Shown in pieces: positions 35,502 to 47,649 of a stretch of DNA of 64,000 nt. The stretch's first letter is position 1, and each line of letters starts with the position of its first letter. This DNA comes from Phycomyces blakesleeanus NRRL 1555(-) (lineage: Eukaryota; Mucoromycota; Mucoromycetes; Mucorales; Phycomycetaceae). A model generated the notes under the pieces. That model was not told the origin of the DNA, did no database searches, and saw only the letters and a list, made by a program, of their open reading frames with translations. Both the position numbers and the translations under genes were made by a program. The stretch lies in assembly GCF_001638985.1 (NCBI RefSeq), contig NW_017265140.1, positions 744,001-808,000 of the forward strand, in the 5' to 3' direction.

Positions 35502-35962
35502 AAAGTATGTTTGTCTATATATATTTGTTTCTTTTGCTTATTGATATCTTTATGACTTTTGGTTATTATTATGTATCTATCTAGAGTGCACGGAGCAGTT
35601 CTCCCGATTAGCTTTCTTCTGCTTCTTTTTGATTTTTGATTTTTGATGTTTGATTTTTGATTGCTTGCTTATATTACTATGACTATGGCTATGACTATGA
35701 CTATTATTTAATAAGAAAAGTTGCTCATATGAATGTGTATGTGCGTATGTGCGTATGTGCGTATGTGTTTGTATATAAATAAATAAATAAAAATAAAAAT
35801 TAAAAATAAAAATGAGGGGACTTGAAACGCCAAAGGGTTCCCTGCATTTATGGACTCTTTCCGGTGAACCGAGAACATGTATATAAAAAGTGGGTTGTAC
35901 AACTTGGGTGGGACTCTGATATTGTTATTGCGGGTCTACTGTTTTTGTATACCCTCTTTATA

Positions 35963-35993
<31 letters not shown>

Positions 35994-36300
35994 TTATATT
36001 TCTCGTGACTTTGTACAAAAAGGCTTTAGCTTTGACTTTTAGCTTTAGCTTTCCTTCTTTCTCAATCCCTTTTTTTTGTATTTTTTTCTCTCTTTTTCTC
36101 TTTTCTTTCTCTTTCTTTCTACTTGTTCTACTTCTACTTTTACTTCTACTTCTTCTATTTGTTCATACACAGGCACACAAGCGCATTATACATATATACC
36201 ATATGTGTACAATATATGTATACAATATATAATACATATATATATATATATATATATAAGCTTACATATCTATCTATCTAAATTTTTCTTGTGAGTATCT

Positions 36301-36338
<38 letters not shown>

Positions 36339-36809
36339 GTCTATCAAATAATAAGCAAAAATTTACATTAAATAACCTTTATTTTATTTTTTATGAAAGA
36401 AAGAAAAAAAAAACGTCTTTATTCTTGTCTATTTAAAGTAAATTTTATAAAGCATATTTATATATAAAAATCTGTGCGCGTGTATATATATATATATATA
36501 TATACATACATACATACATACATACATACATTTATACACACATTTTCAAGGCAAGTGTGTACATATTACATATATTATATTAATATGAAATCTAATACCC
36601 TTTTTTAGTCTTTATTTTCTACATTTTTATATACATTTCTACAAATTGTTTTCTTTTTTACTATTATACAACAACAGAAAAAAAAAGAAAGAAACGAACC
36701 AATTACCTAAAGTATATCTTATTCACGACGCCTTTTGACACCTTATCTGTTAAAAGAAAGAAGAAAAACAGAAAAAAAAAATCTTTCTTTTTTTTTTTGA
36801 CTAAAGAGT
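33461..36809. other. Intergenic desert, microsatellite-rich
   Basis: No gene is recognised. Notable simple sequence: (TA)n at about 33503-33531, A11 followed by G13 at 34059-34082, GTCA tetramers at about 34948-34968, AATA/ATAA repeats at about 35472-35502, several long (TA)n runs between 35960 and 36333 and near 36484-36502, and ACAT repeats at about 36504-36530. The end leads into the Rrm4-like gene. Confidence 0.5.
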
Positions 36810-39055
36810 ATGAACACTGCCAAAACGATCGTAAATCTACCAAGAAAACGTCAGCCGAGCACAGAAACAGAAACAGACACAGACACAGACACAGAAATAA
36901 TACCAGAAACCATGGAAACCAATAATTATCATGCGCACATGCATTCGCTGCAACACACCCGGTCTCATGATCGTGTCGAGGATACAATCCATCAATTCCT
37001 AGTATCTGACCGATTGTACCTCAAGAGCCATTCCCACCCAGTTACCGAAGAAGAGCTACGAGATCTTTTGAAAGCATACTGTCCTCTAGAGTAAAGTCAA
37101 TTTTGTGCATATATATCATTTTTTCCCTCTCTCTCTCTCTCTATCTCTGTGTGTGTGTGTGTGTAATGATTTATTCATTTATTCATTTATTCATTCATTA
37201 ATTTATTAAATTATTCATTCATTTATCTATTTTCATTAGAATCGAGCTGCATTGGAATCCCGATCAGACTACCGAAGGCTATATAAGATTTCCTAGCAGG
37301 GAGAACGGTAATAGCAATATATTTGTTAACTAAGATGAATATCCTATATATATATATGAAATTAAAAGAGAGAGAGATAGAGAGAGGAAGGGAATGGAAA
37401 GGGGGGATATTATATGGGAGACAACCAGACATATATAGAAAAAGGGATATATATATATATAAAAGGAGAATAGATAATACAATACCAAAGAGATAAAAAA
37501 AAAAGAGGGAGTCTAGTTACACACTTACGCTCACTCACACTTTTGTATACATATACATATATACAAATTATTTATCTATTGTGTTTAAATCTTTATATAT
37601 AAAAGCTGATCGAGCATACACCTTGTTTAATGGAACAAACCGTCGAAAGAACCCTCATTTTCATTTGCAAATTACCCCTCCCTGCGAGAACCGAGAACCT
37701 CAAGCGAGCGCCCACATTCTCCAGATCAAACACCTCTCGACATCAACCACAAACGAATCGCTCTATTCGCTCTTCAGACCATTCGGTCCAATGAGTCTCT
37801 GCACAATCCTCACAGATCAGAACGCCCGTTGCAATGGTCAGGCTATAGTTCAATTCTTTAAACCCGAAGATGCAGCCAATGCAGAAATTGCCATGGTAAT
37901 ATACAACTTTCTTGTACTTATTATTATTATTATTATTATTATTCAATCTTTGCAATTATTCTCTCTATATATATATATACACACATACACACATACACAT
38001 ATACAGTGGCAGGATCATAAAACAAACACCATACTAACCTATCCTTTCACAAAACAGAATGTTCAGGGTAGTACTTTGTAAGTCATAAAGATCTCCAAAA
38101 AAAAGAAGAAAAGAATCAATAATTAGCTAGCTAGTTGGGTAGATAAATGAATTGCCCTTGGGATATATATTATGTTGTTATATTTGGGATTCTCCCGTGA
38201 GATTGTTTTTGTCCAGATATTGATCCCCTTTTGTCTTGCCTGTCTACCGAATTATCTTTATTTGTTTACTTAGGTCTGTTGTTCCTGCTGTTCAAAACAA
38301 ACCACGTTCTAGTCCAGAGAGACACCAATCACCACAGACTACAGAAGGTCAAAGCAACGCAGTAAGCATACTATATATATATATCTATTTATTCAAAAAG
38401 AATAAAATTGATTTAATTACTTGATTTGGGTCAACTTAATACTTAATACTTAATATTCTAATTCTTTGTTCTTTTTATTCTTATTCTTATTTCCCTTCTT
38501 TTTTTTTTCTCCCTTTTTTTCTTCTTCTTCTATATATAAATATTACTATTATAGGCTGGTAAAAACGATCCTCACATGGTGGACTATACAAATCTCTATA
38601 TCAAAAACCTTGATCTCCGTATCAATAGCCGAGGCCTGTTTGATTACTTTGCTCCATATGGTCGAATCATCTCTGCTCGTGTCATGACCAACAAGGAAAA
38701 GAAGGCCTCAAAGGGATTTGGGTTCGTTAGCTTTGGACGGGCAGAGGATGCTTATAGAGCCCTGCAGGAAATGAATGGCAAACACATCATCAGCAAGCCG
38801 ATCATTGTTGCCTTTCATGCACCAAAGAAGCCTCGCAGCGACACAAAGTCATCACCACCACCACAACAACAACAGCAGCAAAATACTTCCCAGAATTCGG
38901 CTGTTTATGATCCAAATGCTTATTATCCAATTCATCGGCCTACCTTTGTGGTACAACCATCGGCTGTGATGCCTCAAGCATTAGCACAGCAGCAAACCCC
39001 ACAACTTCATCTTCATCAGCAGCAGCCACAACAGCAGCCACAGTCACAGCAGCAG

Positions 39056-39090
<35 letters not shown>

Positions 39091-39092
39091 GC

Positions 39093-39123
<31 letters not shown>

Positions 39124-40455
39124 GGTACAGGCACTCCAGACCTATTCGCATTATCCTATGGATCAACCCAGACCAGTACCATATATGGATCCCACGCGTA
39201 TATATGGACCCATGACAGTTGATCCAGTTCCAGTTCCAGTTCCAGCTGGTACTTGCGGGAGAGCTTGTCAAACCATGAACTATCCTCACTCCCACTCTCA
39301 TACACACGCCCATCCACAGACCCAGACACCAACACCGACACAAGCACAGGTACAAGCACAGACACAGGAACAAACACAAGTACAAGTACAAGTGCAACAG
39401 TCACAAATGCATCCCCCTCACTTGCACTCGCAATATCATCAGCAAATGCCAGTTCCAGTCTCAATGCCGGTTTCAATGCCGGTGTCAGTCCCAGTGTCAG
39501 TTCCAGTTCAAGCCTCAATGGCTGTGCCAGTGTCGTCAGTTCCCATACAGTTACAGCAGGTGCAGCAAATGCATCAACTGGCCCAGCACGCACAACACGC
39601 ACAACACGCACAACATGCACAACATGCACAACATGTACATATACCACAGCAAGTAGTAGGAGTATCGCAAGATTCCATCATCTATTCGTCTGAAAAGGAA
39701 CAGACCAGTTCGTTGGTACCCAGTATTGAGATCAAACGAAAGCATCTGATGCTTGCTGTCCAAAAGACCGGCCAGACGACTGACGTTGGGCATATTGTCG
39801 ACCTGTTGTTGTCTCTCAAGCCACAAGAGCTTTCGTTGTGTTTGTTCAACTCTAGTTATATGGAGACCAAGGTTCAAGAAGCCATGGCCGCCATTGCATT
39901 TGCCCGTGATCGATCTGTGATTCCGGCAATCGGGCCACGAACAAACAACAATGGAGTAGGTTCATCATCACCGCTTTCTGGAAAATCAACGCCTCCTCTT
40001 CAGAGTTCTCAAGGTCAATCTACCGGCTGGATCACATCTCCCTCAACAATCTCTACGCCTTCTAAGCCAGAAGATCTTTCTCGTGCACATCTTGGTCTTA
40101 ACCATCAGCAGCAACAAAAGGGTTGTGATGACCAGATCAATGATTTGATTGCATCATTTCAAGGACTTACAGCAATTGAAAAGAAACAGAAGCTTGGTGA
40201 TCAATTGTTTCCCTGTGTAAAGGTAAGTCAGAGATACCAATTAAAAAAAAAAACAGATATTAATCTTTCTTTTTATTATATATAAATAAATATAATTAGG
40301 CTACAGGTGTTCGCCAGGCTCCAAAGATCACCATTCGTCTCTTGGACACCATCCCACTGGTCGAACTTGCTTATTGTATGTTTGATCCTCCTGCTTTGAA
40401 GAAGAAGGTTGACAGGGCAGCCATTTCCCTTGAGCAGTCAATACATTCCACTTAA
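36810..40455 (+). CDS. Rrm4-like RNA-binding protein: RRM segments plus C-terminal MLLE domains
   Basis: Seven exons: 36810-37090, 37240-37307, 37606-37895, 38007-38077, 38274-38361, 38555-40222, 40300-40455; about 873 residues. Three RRM-type segments are readable: a divergent one over about 75-150 (IELHWNPDQTTEGYIRF), one over about 160-245 (AHILQIKHL ... GQAIVQFF) and a canonical one over about 275-355 (NLYIKNLDL with RNP1-like KGFGFVSF). A long Gln/His-rich low-complexity region follows, with QHA repeats near residue 345-355 of exon 6. Two MLLE/PABC-like helical segments end the protein: HIVDLLLSLKPQELSLCLF with ETKVQEAMAAI, and a C-terminal IRLLDTIPLVELAYCMF. RRMs followed by several MLLE domains is the known layout of Ustilago maydis Rrm4, which carries mRNA on endosomes; poly(A)-binding protein instead has four RRMs and one MLLE. 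A divergent PABP paralogue is the alternative. Confidence 0.82.
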
Positions 40456-41024
40456 CACATATATACATATATATATATATCTTTTCCTTTATATTCTCCA
40501 ATTCAATTCAATTCAATTCAATTCCATCCATATTCATACTTACCCCCTCCAACACACACACCACTTCTCCCCCACTCACCCCTTCCCTTCTTCCTATTCC
40601 ACTTTACTCCACACCACTTCCCCTTCTATCCTGTTTCTCTCTCTCTCTTTATATATATATATATATATATATCTATTATTATTTCTTTTATCGCAATATT
40701 CTTTGTGCCTATCTTGCTGCCAACCTCTCCTCCTCAATTTTGTGCTTCTTATTCTTCCTCTTATTAATAAATTTTCCTTAAATTTTCTTTGCTCCTTCTC
40801 ACAATATATATATTTAAAGTTGGACATTATTATTTATATAAAAAAGTATGACATGGGTTGGTTGATTGGCCTGATTTGATTTGATTTGATTTGATTAACT
40901 GATTTACTGATTGATTAATAGCTTTGGGTAACCAAGCCTAAAACAATGAATAACAACAACCATCATCATTACCATCATATCCTTCATAATTGTTCAGCTT
41001 GTTCAAGAATAAATGCAATACAAT

Positions 41025-41066
<42 letters not shown>

Positions 41067-43177
41067 TATACTGTTAACATAATTATTGATTTTGATATAT
41101 AAGAGAGAAAGAAAGAAAGAGCAAGACTGAATTGGTTTGATTTTGGTTTTTGGTTTTGGTTTACATATCTTATATACAACTTGCACGTGTAGGTAAGAAA
41201 ATAAAAAATAAAGGCCGGAGTTAAGGTGTCAAGAGGTTTGGTGATATCGAACAAAATTATAGATATAGATACTTTTTTTTTGTACATAAATAGATGTGTA
41301 TTTCTGTTTATATATATATCTATATATCTATAGTATCACATATCTATATTGGTAAAAGTCTCAGATTCATATGTTTTGGATACCATATATAGAAAAAACA
41401 CGACCTGTGATTGTAATGAATGGCGAAAATTACACAGGTACACAAAACACATAACACACCCATTTACTCATTCACTTGATCAATCACCTAACAAAGTTGA
41501 TCAAGAAAATAAAAAATTAAAGGAACAAAATTTTGTACTATTGATTGGAATGTAAAGTACATAGAAAGAGAGAAAATAAAAGGAAAAATGTGATTATAAG
41601 TATAACTGACATCTAAATATGTACATCTTTCTCTTATCGACGTAACCTACACTCTCAATATATACATAAAGTAAAAAAAAAAATTATTATAATACTCATT
41701 TTCTTTTTTATATTTATTCTTTTTGCTTCTTCTCACTCGTATTCACATGATCGGAAATTGAAAAATTTCCTATTTATTTTTTATAATAGTTATTTATATA
41801 TTTTAATCCTTTACAACAGTAATAAAGAAAAATAAATAAATAAATAAAAAAAAAAAGACTACATTGAATTGTACGTTTGGATAAAGCAGTATTGTGAGTT
41901 GGATGACGCAAGCAATTCTATATTATTATTATTGTTTTTTTTTAACACCTTTATTACACTATCACTCTCTCTCTCTCGCTATATATATATATAAGTATAA
42001 AAGTATGTTTCAAGTAGCCATGTGGAATTTGTGTAAAACAGTAAATAAAAAAAAAAAAGAGAGATAGAGAGAAAAAACCAAAAATATATAGATTTATATT
42101 TTATATACATATATAATTTCTTTATTTTTTTTTTTCGTTCTTGGTTTCACACTCCAATACAAACTTTTTAGTACTCCGATTGTTGCCGCTCTACTATTAT
42201 TATTATTTATTTTACGCGCCTTTTTTTTTTTTTTTTTTCTTTTCTTTTTATTTTATTTTATTATTATTTTTTTTCTTCTTTCGCTTCTTTCTTTTCCCTT
42301 TTGCCCTTTTTTTTTTTATATATTAATTTTTATATATATTTATTATTTTTTGTGTGTGTTGGTGTCATAGGGTGGTGTATATATTATTATTTTTTGGAGT
42401 AAGTACAAAATAAATAAATACTATTTTTTCATTATCATTATTATTATCATCATTCTCTTAAAGACAGCAGCAAAACACCCAAAAATCAAAGAGAGAAAGA
42501 AAGAAAGAAAGAAAAAAAAAATTATATAACCGACCTCACAACAACACAGCACAGCACAACACAAAACACGACACAATACAATACAATACAATACAATACA
42601 ATACAATACAATACACTACAGCACACTACAGCACTGAATGAAATAAATAAATAAATAAAGTATATATATATGTGTGTGTGTGTGTATGTTTATGAAAGGC
42701 AAAGTCAGTTTCCAGCGCCGCCTACATACATACCTCTCTCTTTCTTTCTTTCTTCACTTCACTTCACTTCACTTCACTTTATATTACTATCAACCATCAA
42801 CAAAAGTTTCAACAACTAACAATAAAAAGAAGAAGAAGAAAAAGAAGAAGAAGAAGAAGAGGATATGTACACTATACACCACATACTGCACACCACTCAC
42901 TACAAGGTTTTGAGACTTGTTTGAACAAGAAGAAGAGGGGAACACCAAAAAACAAGCGTATCCATTTATTACATCAAAAGATAGTAAGAGAGACTAAGGG
43001 TAAGGGTAAGGGTAAGAGAGAGAGAAAAAGATTTTTTATATATATATAGTGCTTGAAACAATTATACACCACTTTTACTATTACTATTAATATTACTATA
43101 ATACTAGAAAATTATTATTATTATTATTATTATTGCTAAACAGAAAAAAAATTATCTCCCTTTCTCTCTCTCTCTGT

Positions 43178-43216
<39 letters not shown>

Positions 43217-43274
43217 TCTTACTATCTTTTGGTATAATTTGTGTGCCTGCGTGTGCGTGTGCGTGTGCGTGTGC

Positions 43275-43319
<45 letters not shown>

Positions 43320-43553
43320 AAAAAATTAAAGACCTGTATATATATATATATATATATATACGAATTTTTTCTTTTATTTGAATTTGTATGAATTTGTTTA
43401 TTGATTTATGTATGCATGTATTATTTCTTTAGATATATAAACGCAACCATAGCAACGAACAACGGCAATAGAAACAGTAGCAACCCACGCACGCACACAT
43501 AACAGACAAAAATTTTTTTGAAAGAAAAACAAAAAACAAACCAAAAAAAAAAA
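40456..43553. other. Intergenic with long homopolymers and CT-rich leader
   Basis: No gene is recognised. Contents include a (TA)n run at about 40651-40671, the A36 run listed separately, a T-rich stretch at about 42218-42320, ACAAT repeats at about 42574-42613, CACTT repeats at about 42754-42778, an (AGA)n tract at about 42826-42860, four TAAGGG units at 42995-43016, a (CT)n tract at about 43161-43215, and a GTGC/GT tract at about 43242-43315. The last 100 bases are A/C-rich and form the likely 5' leader of the Zn2Cys6 gene. Confidence 0.55.
41029..41064. repeat. Genomic A36 homopolymer preceded by AATAAA
   Basis: Thirty-six consecutive A residues start 16 bases after an AATAAA hexamer (41008-41013). 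This arrangement looks like a polyadenylated 3' end copied into DNA, though simple slippage is equally possible in this poly(A/T)-rich genome. Confidence 0.8.
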
Positions 43554-45076
43554 ATGCAACCAATGCCATATTACCAACAAGGCTATCAACAGCCATACCC
43601 TCCTACAGGGTCACCTGCTGCCTCATCTGTGATGAGCGCAGGTCCTGGAATGGTCGGTCATCCCAATGGTCTGCCTCCACTCCAGCATCCAATGGACATG
43701 AACCAGAATCAGGCTGCCTTGGCTGCTGCTACTGCCGCCCAGGGTGCCAAGCGCAAGCAAGTCAAGAATGCATGCACCAACTGCCAAAAGGCCTGCAAAA
43801 AATGCGACGATTCCAGACCCTGCCCAAGATGTGTCAAATACGGTGTTGCAGACACATGCGTCAACTCTGTCCGCAAAGAACGTAAAAAGGGAATCAAACG
43901 CGGTCCATACAAGAGAAGACTCAAAGGAGGCAAGTTTTTTTTTTACATCATTTAACAATCTATAGGTTGCTATCTATTAGTATGATAATCAATAGCCGTG
44001 TCATAAGCTTTAAATATATATAAATAAGAGAGAGAGAGAAAAAAGAAAAGTGATAAGAGGGGAGGGTATTGGTTGGTAGTTGGCCTTACACGTATTCAAT
44101 TCAAATCAAATCAAATCACTTTATCTAATACTCTCTTTCTTTTTTGGCATGGATTTCTTATACATCATCTATAGATTCCGATATGAATGCTCGTGCTGCT
44201 GCCGGTCCGGACACTATCGCTGCTAGCCAGGTCCAGCCACAAGCCGGCGCGCCTGCCATGCGTTACCAAATGTCATTCGGCTATCCCACAAATCTTAACC
44301 AATACGGACAACCGACCTACGATGCCTACAGCCAGTATGCAGCAGCCTATCACAAGGATCAAATGATGCCTTACGTCAACCCCGTCTACCCATCAATGTA
44401 CCCAGTCATGGCCCCTAACCCAGACGGCTCTGGTTCCGCACCAGCCACTGCCCACGTCTACCAAACGCCACAACAGCATCAACAGCAGCAACATCATCAA
44501 CAGCAGCAGCAAGCTATGCACTATCCTAATGGAATGATGCACCCTGGCCCCCAACCTCCTCGTCCAGACCAATCTCAGCAGACATTGCAACAGCAACAAT
44601 CAGGTCCACCACCTGTGTATTACCAGCCACAGCCACCACCACCACAGCAACAGCAGCAGCAACCTCACCAACAGCAGCAGCATCACCAACAGCAACCTCA
44701 ACAGCACCAGCAACCTCAACAGCAGATGCAACAGCCTCAACAGCAACAGCAACCTCAACAGCAACAGCAACAGCAACAGCCTCAACAGCAACAGCAACCT
44801 CAACAGCAACAGCAACAGCAACCTCAACCCCAACAGCAGCAGCAGCAACAACAACCTGGGTCTCAGCCACCATCCCAACGTGGTAGCCCTCATCCTCACG
44901 ATCCCAAAGACGAGGTTTTTGCAAAGCCTCAGCCAATGACACCTGTCCCAAGCACATCCACTTCTTCCAACACCGCCTCTTCAGCAGATTCTGCCGAGGA
45001 TGATGATGGTTCTAAATTTGCTCGTTTGTCTCAGTTGTGCTCAGCCGCACTCAATCAAACAGACTCCCATGCTTAA
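43554..45076 (+). CDS. Zn2Cys6 transcription factor with large polyglutamine region
   Basis: Two exons, 43554-43929 and 44175-45076, joined by a GC-AG intron (GCAAGT...ATAG), 425 residues. After a Gln/Pro/Ala N-terminus, the zinc cluster lies at about residues 73-100: KNACTNCQKACKKC, then RPCPRCVKYGVADTC. Spacing is C-x2-C-x6-C-x5-C-x2-C-x7-C, which fits Zn2Cys6, with one extra Cys between the second and third. A very basic tail follows (RKERKKGIKRGPYKRRLKG), probably the linker and nuclear signal. The rest of the protein is Gln/Pro/His-rich, with near-continuous polyQ over about residues 230-370, and ends in a Ser/Asp segment and a short helix (FARLSQLCSAALNQ). There is no Fungal_trans domain. 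A GT donor at 43934 would break the frame, so the GC donor is preferred. Confidence 0.87.
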
Positions 45077-45122
45077 AATAAAATAATAAAAAAAAATCAA
45101 AAAACCAAAAAAAAAATGGTAA

Positions 45123-45155
<33 letters not shown>

Positions 45156-45798
45156 TATATAAACATACATAAGCAGACAGACAGACAGAAAGAGATATAT
45201 AATAATATGGTTAGAAACCAACAAAAGGAAGAGGTAGAAGAAGAGGTAGAAGAGGAAGAGGAAAGCCTACTGTATTGTAATGGTGAAGAAGAGAAAGGAG
45301 TTTTTCCTTTTTCTTTATTCTCGCTTGATTTTTGATCTTTTGATTATGCTACTGTGCACTACTTTAAGCATTTATATCCATCTATCTATCTATCTCCATT
45401 TTATCTGTGTAGTGTGTAGTGTATTCTTGAAGGATATTAAATCGATTTCGTCATCAAAAAAAAAAAAAAGAAACATAACATAACAACAACAATAATAATA
45501 TTTATTTTGTATTTTTCTTTCAGTTTGTTATGAAATGTATATATTATATATAAATATAAATATTAAAAAGAGAAAAGGGTTCAATTATATTACATTATTG
45601 ATTGATTGATTTTTTTTTTGGAGGCTGAGTATATTCATTAATATTTCTTCATACTGAATTGAATCGAATCGAATTGAATTGAAACGAGTATTTTGAAAGT
45701 AAATATATAATAATGTAATGTAATGTAATATAATATAATATCAAATTTCTTTCAAACCTCTTTAACTTATAAAATCTTTTCTTTCTTTCTCTTCTATT

Positions 45799-45829
<31 letters not shown>

Positions 45830-45905
45830 TTTTTGTATCTGTTCTTTACCTATCACCTTGATTAGTATCTTTATATCAGTACTTTATTCAATTCTATAGT
45901 ATTCT
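45077..45905. other. Intergenic and CT-rich leader of the ARF-like gene
   Basis: Holds (AAT)n at about 45126-45153, a G+A-rich block at about 45225-45300 and a (CT)n then T13 tract at about 45800-45834, some 75 bases before the start codon of the ARF-like gene. No gene is recognised. Confidence 0.55.
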
Positions 45906-46786
45906 ATGGGTGCCAGTATATCCAGACTGGTGTCTAAACTATTTGGTAAAAAAGAAACCAAGATACTTATGCTTGGCTTAGATGGTGTAGGCAAGACAAG
46001 TAAGTCACCCTTTTTTATTTTTTATTTTAATTGATTAATATTGTGTGTATAAATTGAAATTATTTGATAGCCATTCTATATCAGCTTAAGCTTAAAAAGA
46101 CTTTGAGTACAATCCAAACCGTGGTATTTAATGTAGACTTTGTAAACTACAAGAATATCAAATTAAATATCTGGGTAAGTTGATATTTACCAGTCATCTT
46201 TGCTCATTCAAATACATTGGTACTGTTCAAGACTTGGGACCAATATTTAGCACTCGTACTAATTATTATACTATTATTGAAATTAAAATTAAAATTAAAA
46301 TTAAAATGAACCCTTACATCTATATATTTATTTATTTATTTTTGACAGGATGTAGGTGGTCAGGATAAAATCCGTGTTCTGTGGAGACACTATTATACTG
46401 GAACTCAGTGCCTTGTATTTGTAATCGATGCTCATGATTATGATAGAATTGACGAGGCTAGCAGAGAACTTCATCGAGTACTGGCTGATCAGGAAATGCA
46501 AGAATGTGTATTACTCGTTTTGGCCAACAAACAAGATCTTCCAAAAGGTATCTTTTGAATTATAAAATATATACTCATTTTGCTTTTATTTTATTAAAAA
46601 CAAAAATGTATTGGGGATTGTTGTATAGCAATGTCTCCAGCTACTGTAGCCAAGGAGCTTAATCTTGAAAACATCACTCAGAAATACAATGTTCTCCCTT
46701 GCTGTGCAATTACCGGCAAAGGTCTGCAGGAAGCCCTCTACTGGATTAGTGAGAATATAAAAGCAGCAGCTAGACTAGATTCATGA
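45906..46786 (+). CDS. ARF6-like small GTPase with altered switch I
   Basis: Membrane-trafficking GTPase of the ARF family, 184 residues from four exons: 45906-45999, 46071-46174, 46349-46547, 46629-46786. It starts MGASISRL, so Gly2 could be myristoylated. Motifs: P-loop GLDGVGKT (ARFs usually GLDAAGKT), switch [10 protein letters not shown] (usually TIPTIGFNV), switch [26 protein letters not shown] for guanine, and CAITG near the C-terminus. WRHYYTGTQ and [14 protein letters not shown] are close to ARF6. The Mg-coordinating Thr of switch I and the catalytic Gln of switch II are kept, but Pro and Gly of switch I and Pro after KIR are replaced. The last helix lacks the usual C-terminal Lys/Ser end. 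It is a divergent paralogue more than the main ARF1. Confidence 0.92.
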
Positions 46787-47071
46787 CAGCTCACAACAAT
46801 CTCTTTAAATCTTTCTTCTTTACTTTATTTTCATTTACCTTTTATCTTTGTATACACACGCACACATTATATATATATATGTGTAAATGAACAGGAAGAG
46901 ACAACTTAATATGAATATAGAGTATATTATTCTCACCCCGGTAACCAAAAATTAAAATACAATAATAAAATAATAAATAATCCCCCCTTTCTCAGATTTT
47001 GATTATCTTTATAATTCATAATTCTAAAAACAAACTCACATATATACTTCATTAGCACAAACACAAACATA

Positions 47072-47572
47072 ATGCTCCGCCTCGTACAAAGACCCCTTGC
47101 TAATGCGACCAAATCACTTTCTCTCCGTTCACTCCACACATCAAAAGTCCTCCTTGAGAAACCAAAGTTTCAGGATCCCTACCCTGATCTCGGCATCAGA
47201 CATGCTCCTCAGATGGATCTCGACACACCTTACGCAAATCTTCCTCCGATCCCTCGTCCAAACGAACCAATCGAAACCAAGCGTGCCAGATTAGCCTACC
47301 AGGCACGTAAGCGTGGCATTCTCGAGACAGATCTTTTGTTGTCCACATTTGCCAAGATCCACCTTCCGCTCTTTACAATGGACCAGCTTGTCGAATTCGA
47401 TCGTCTGATGGATGAACCTGACTGGGATATCTTTTACTGGGCCACAGACAAAAAGACTTTACCTGCCAGATGGCAGGGAAGCAAAGTGTTGGATAGTCTG
47501 AGAGCCCATGCAAAGAACGAAGCCAAGGTTGTGTTGCGAATGCCTGATTTGGTGGTCAAGGCTCAAGATTAA
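47072..47572 (+). CDS. SDH5: Succinate dehydrogenase assembly factor 2 (Sdh5/SDHAF2)
   Basis: Mitochondrial matrix protein needed for covalent FAD attachment to the Sdh1 flavoprotein of complex II. Intronless, 166 residues. The first about 28 residues are rich in Arg, Ser and Leu with no acidic residues, as in a matrix-targeting presequence. The Sdh5 fold signature follows: ETKRARLAYQARKRGILETD, then a FxxxH/L helix (LLSTFAKIHLPLFTMDQLVE), FDRLMDEPDWDIFYWATDKK, matching the family's RxxY-xxRKRG-xExD and LL-DWDI(Y/F)W motifs. Length is typical. A 9-bp stem with a 4-base loop (47574-47595) directly follows the stop codon. It is one of the few intronless genes here. Confidence 0.93.
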   Translation: MLRLVQRPLANATKSLSLRSLHTSKVLLEKPKFQDPYPDLGIRHAPQMDLDTPYANLPPIPRPNEPIETKRARLAYQARKRGILETDLLLSTFAKIHLPLFTMDQLVEFDRLMDEPDWDIFYWATDKKTLPARWQGSKVLDSLRAHAKNEAKVVLRMPDLVVKAQD

Positions 47573-47607
47573 GCAATAAGCAATAATGCTTATTGTAATA
47601 TTATACT

Positions 47608-47649
<42 letters not shown>

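Noticed and set aside
39156..39647. 163-codon minus-strand frame inside the Rrm4-like gene
   Set aside because: Produced by trinucleotide-like repeats of the low-complexity region; the plus frame carries the recognisable domains.
42995..43016. Telomere-like TAAGGG units
   Set aside because: Fewer than four units, internal, next to GA and TA repeats; its reverse complement CCCTTA is not a canonical fungal telomere unit.
44526..44957. Long minus-strand frame rich in Ala/Val across the polyglutamine exon
   Set aside because: It is the mirror of CAG/CAA repeats in the Zn2Cys6 gene; no motif and no independent evidence.
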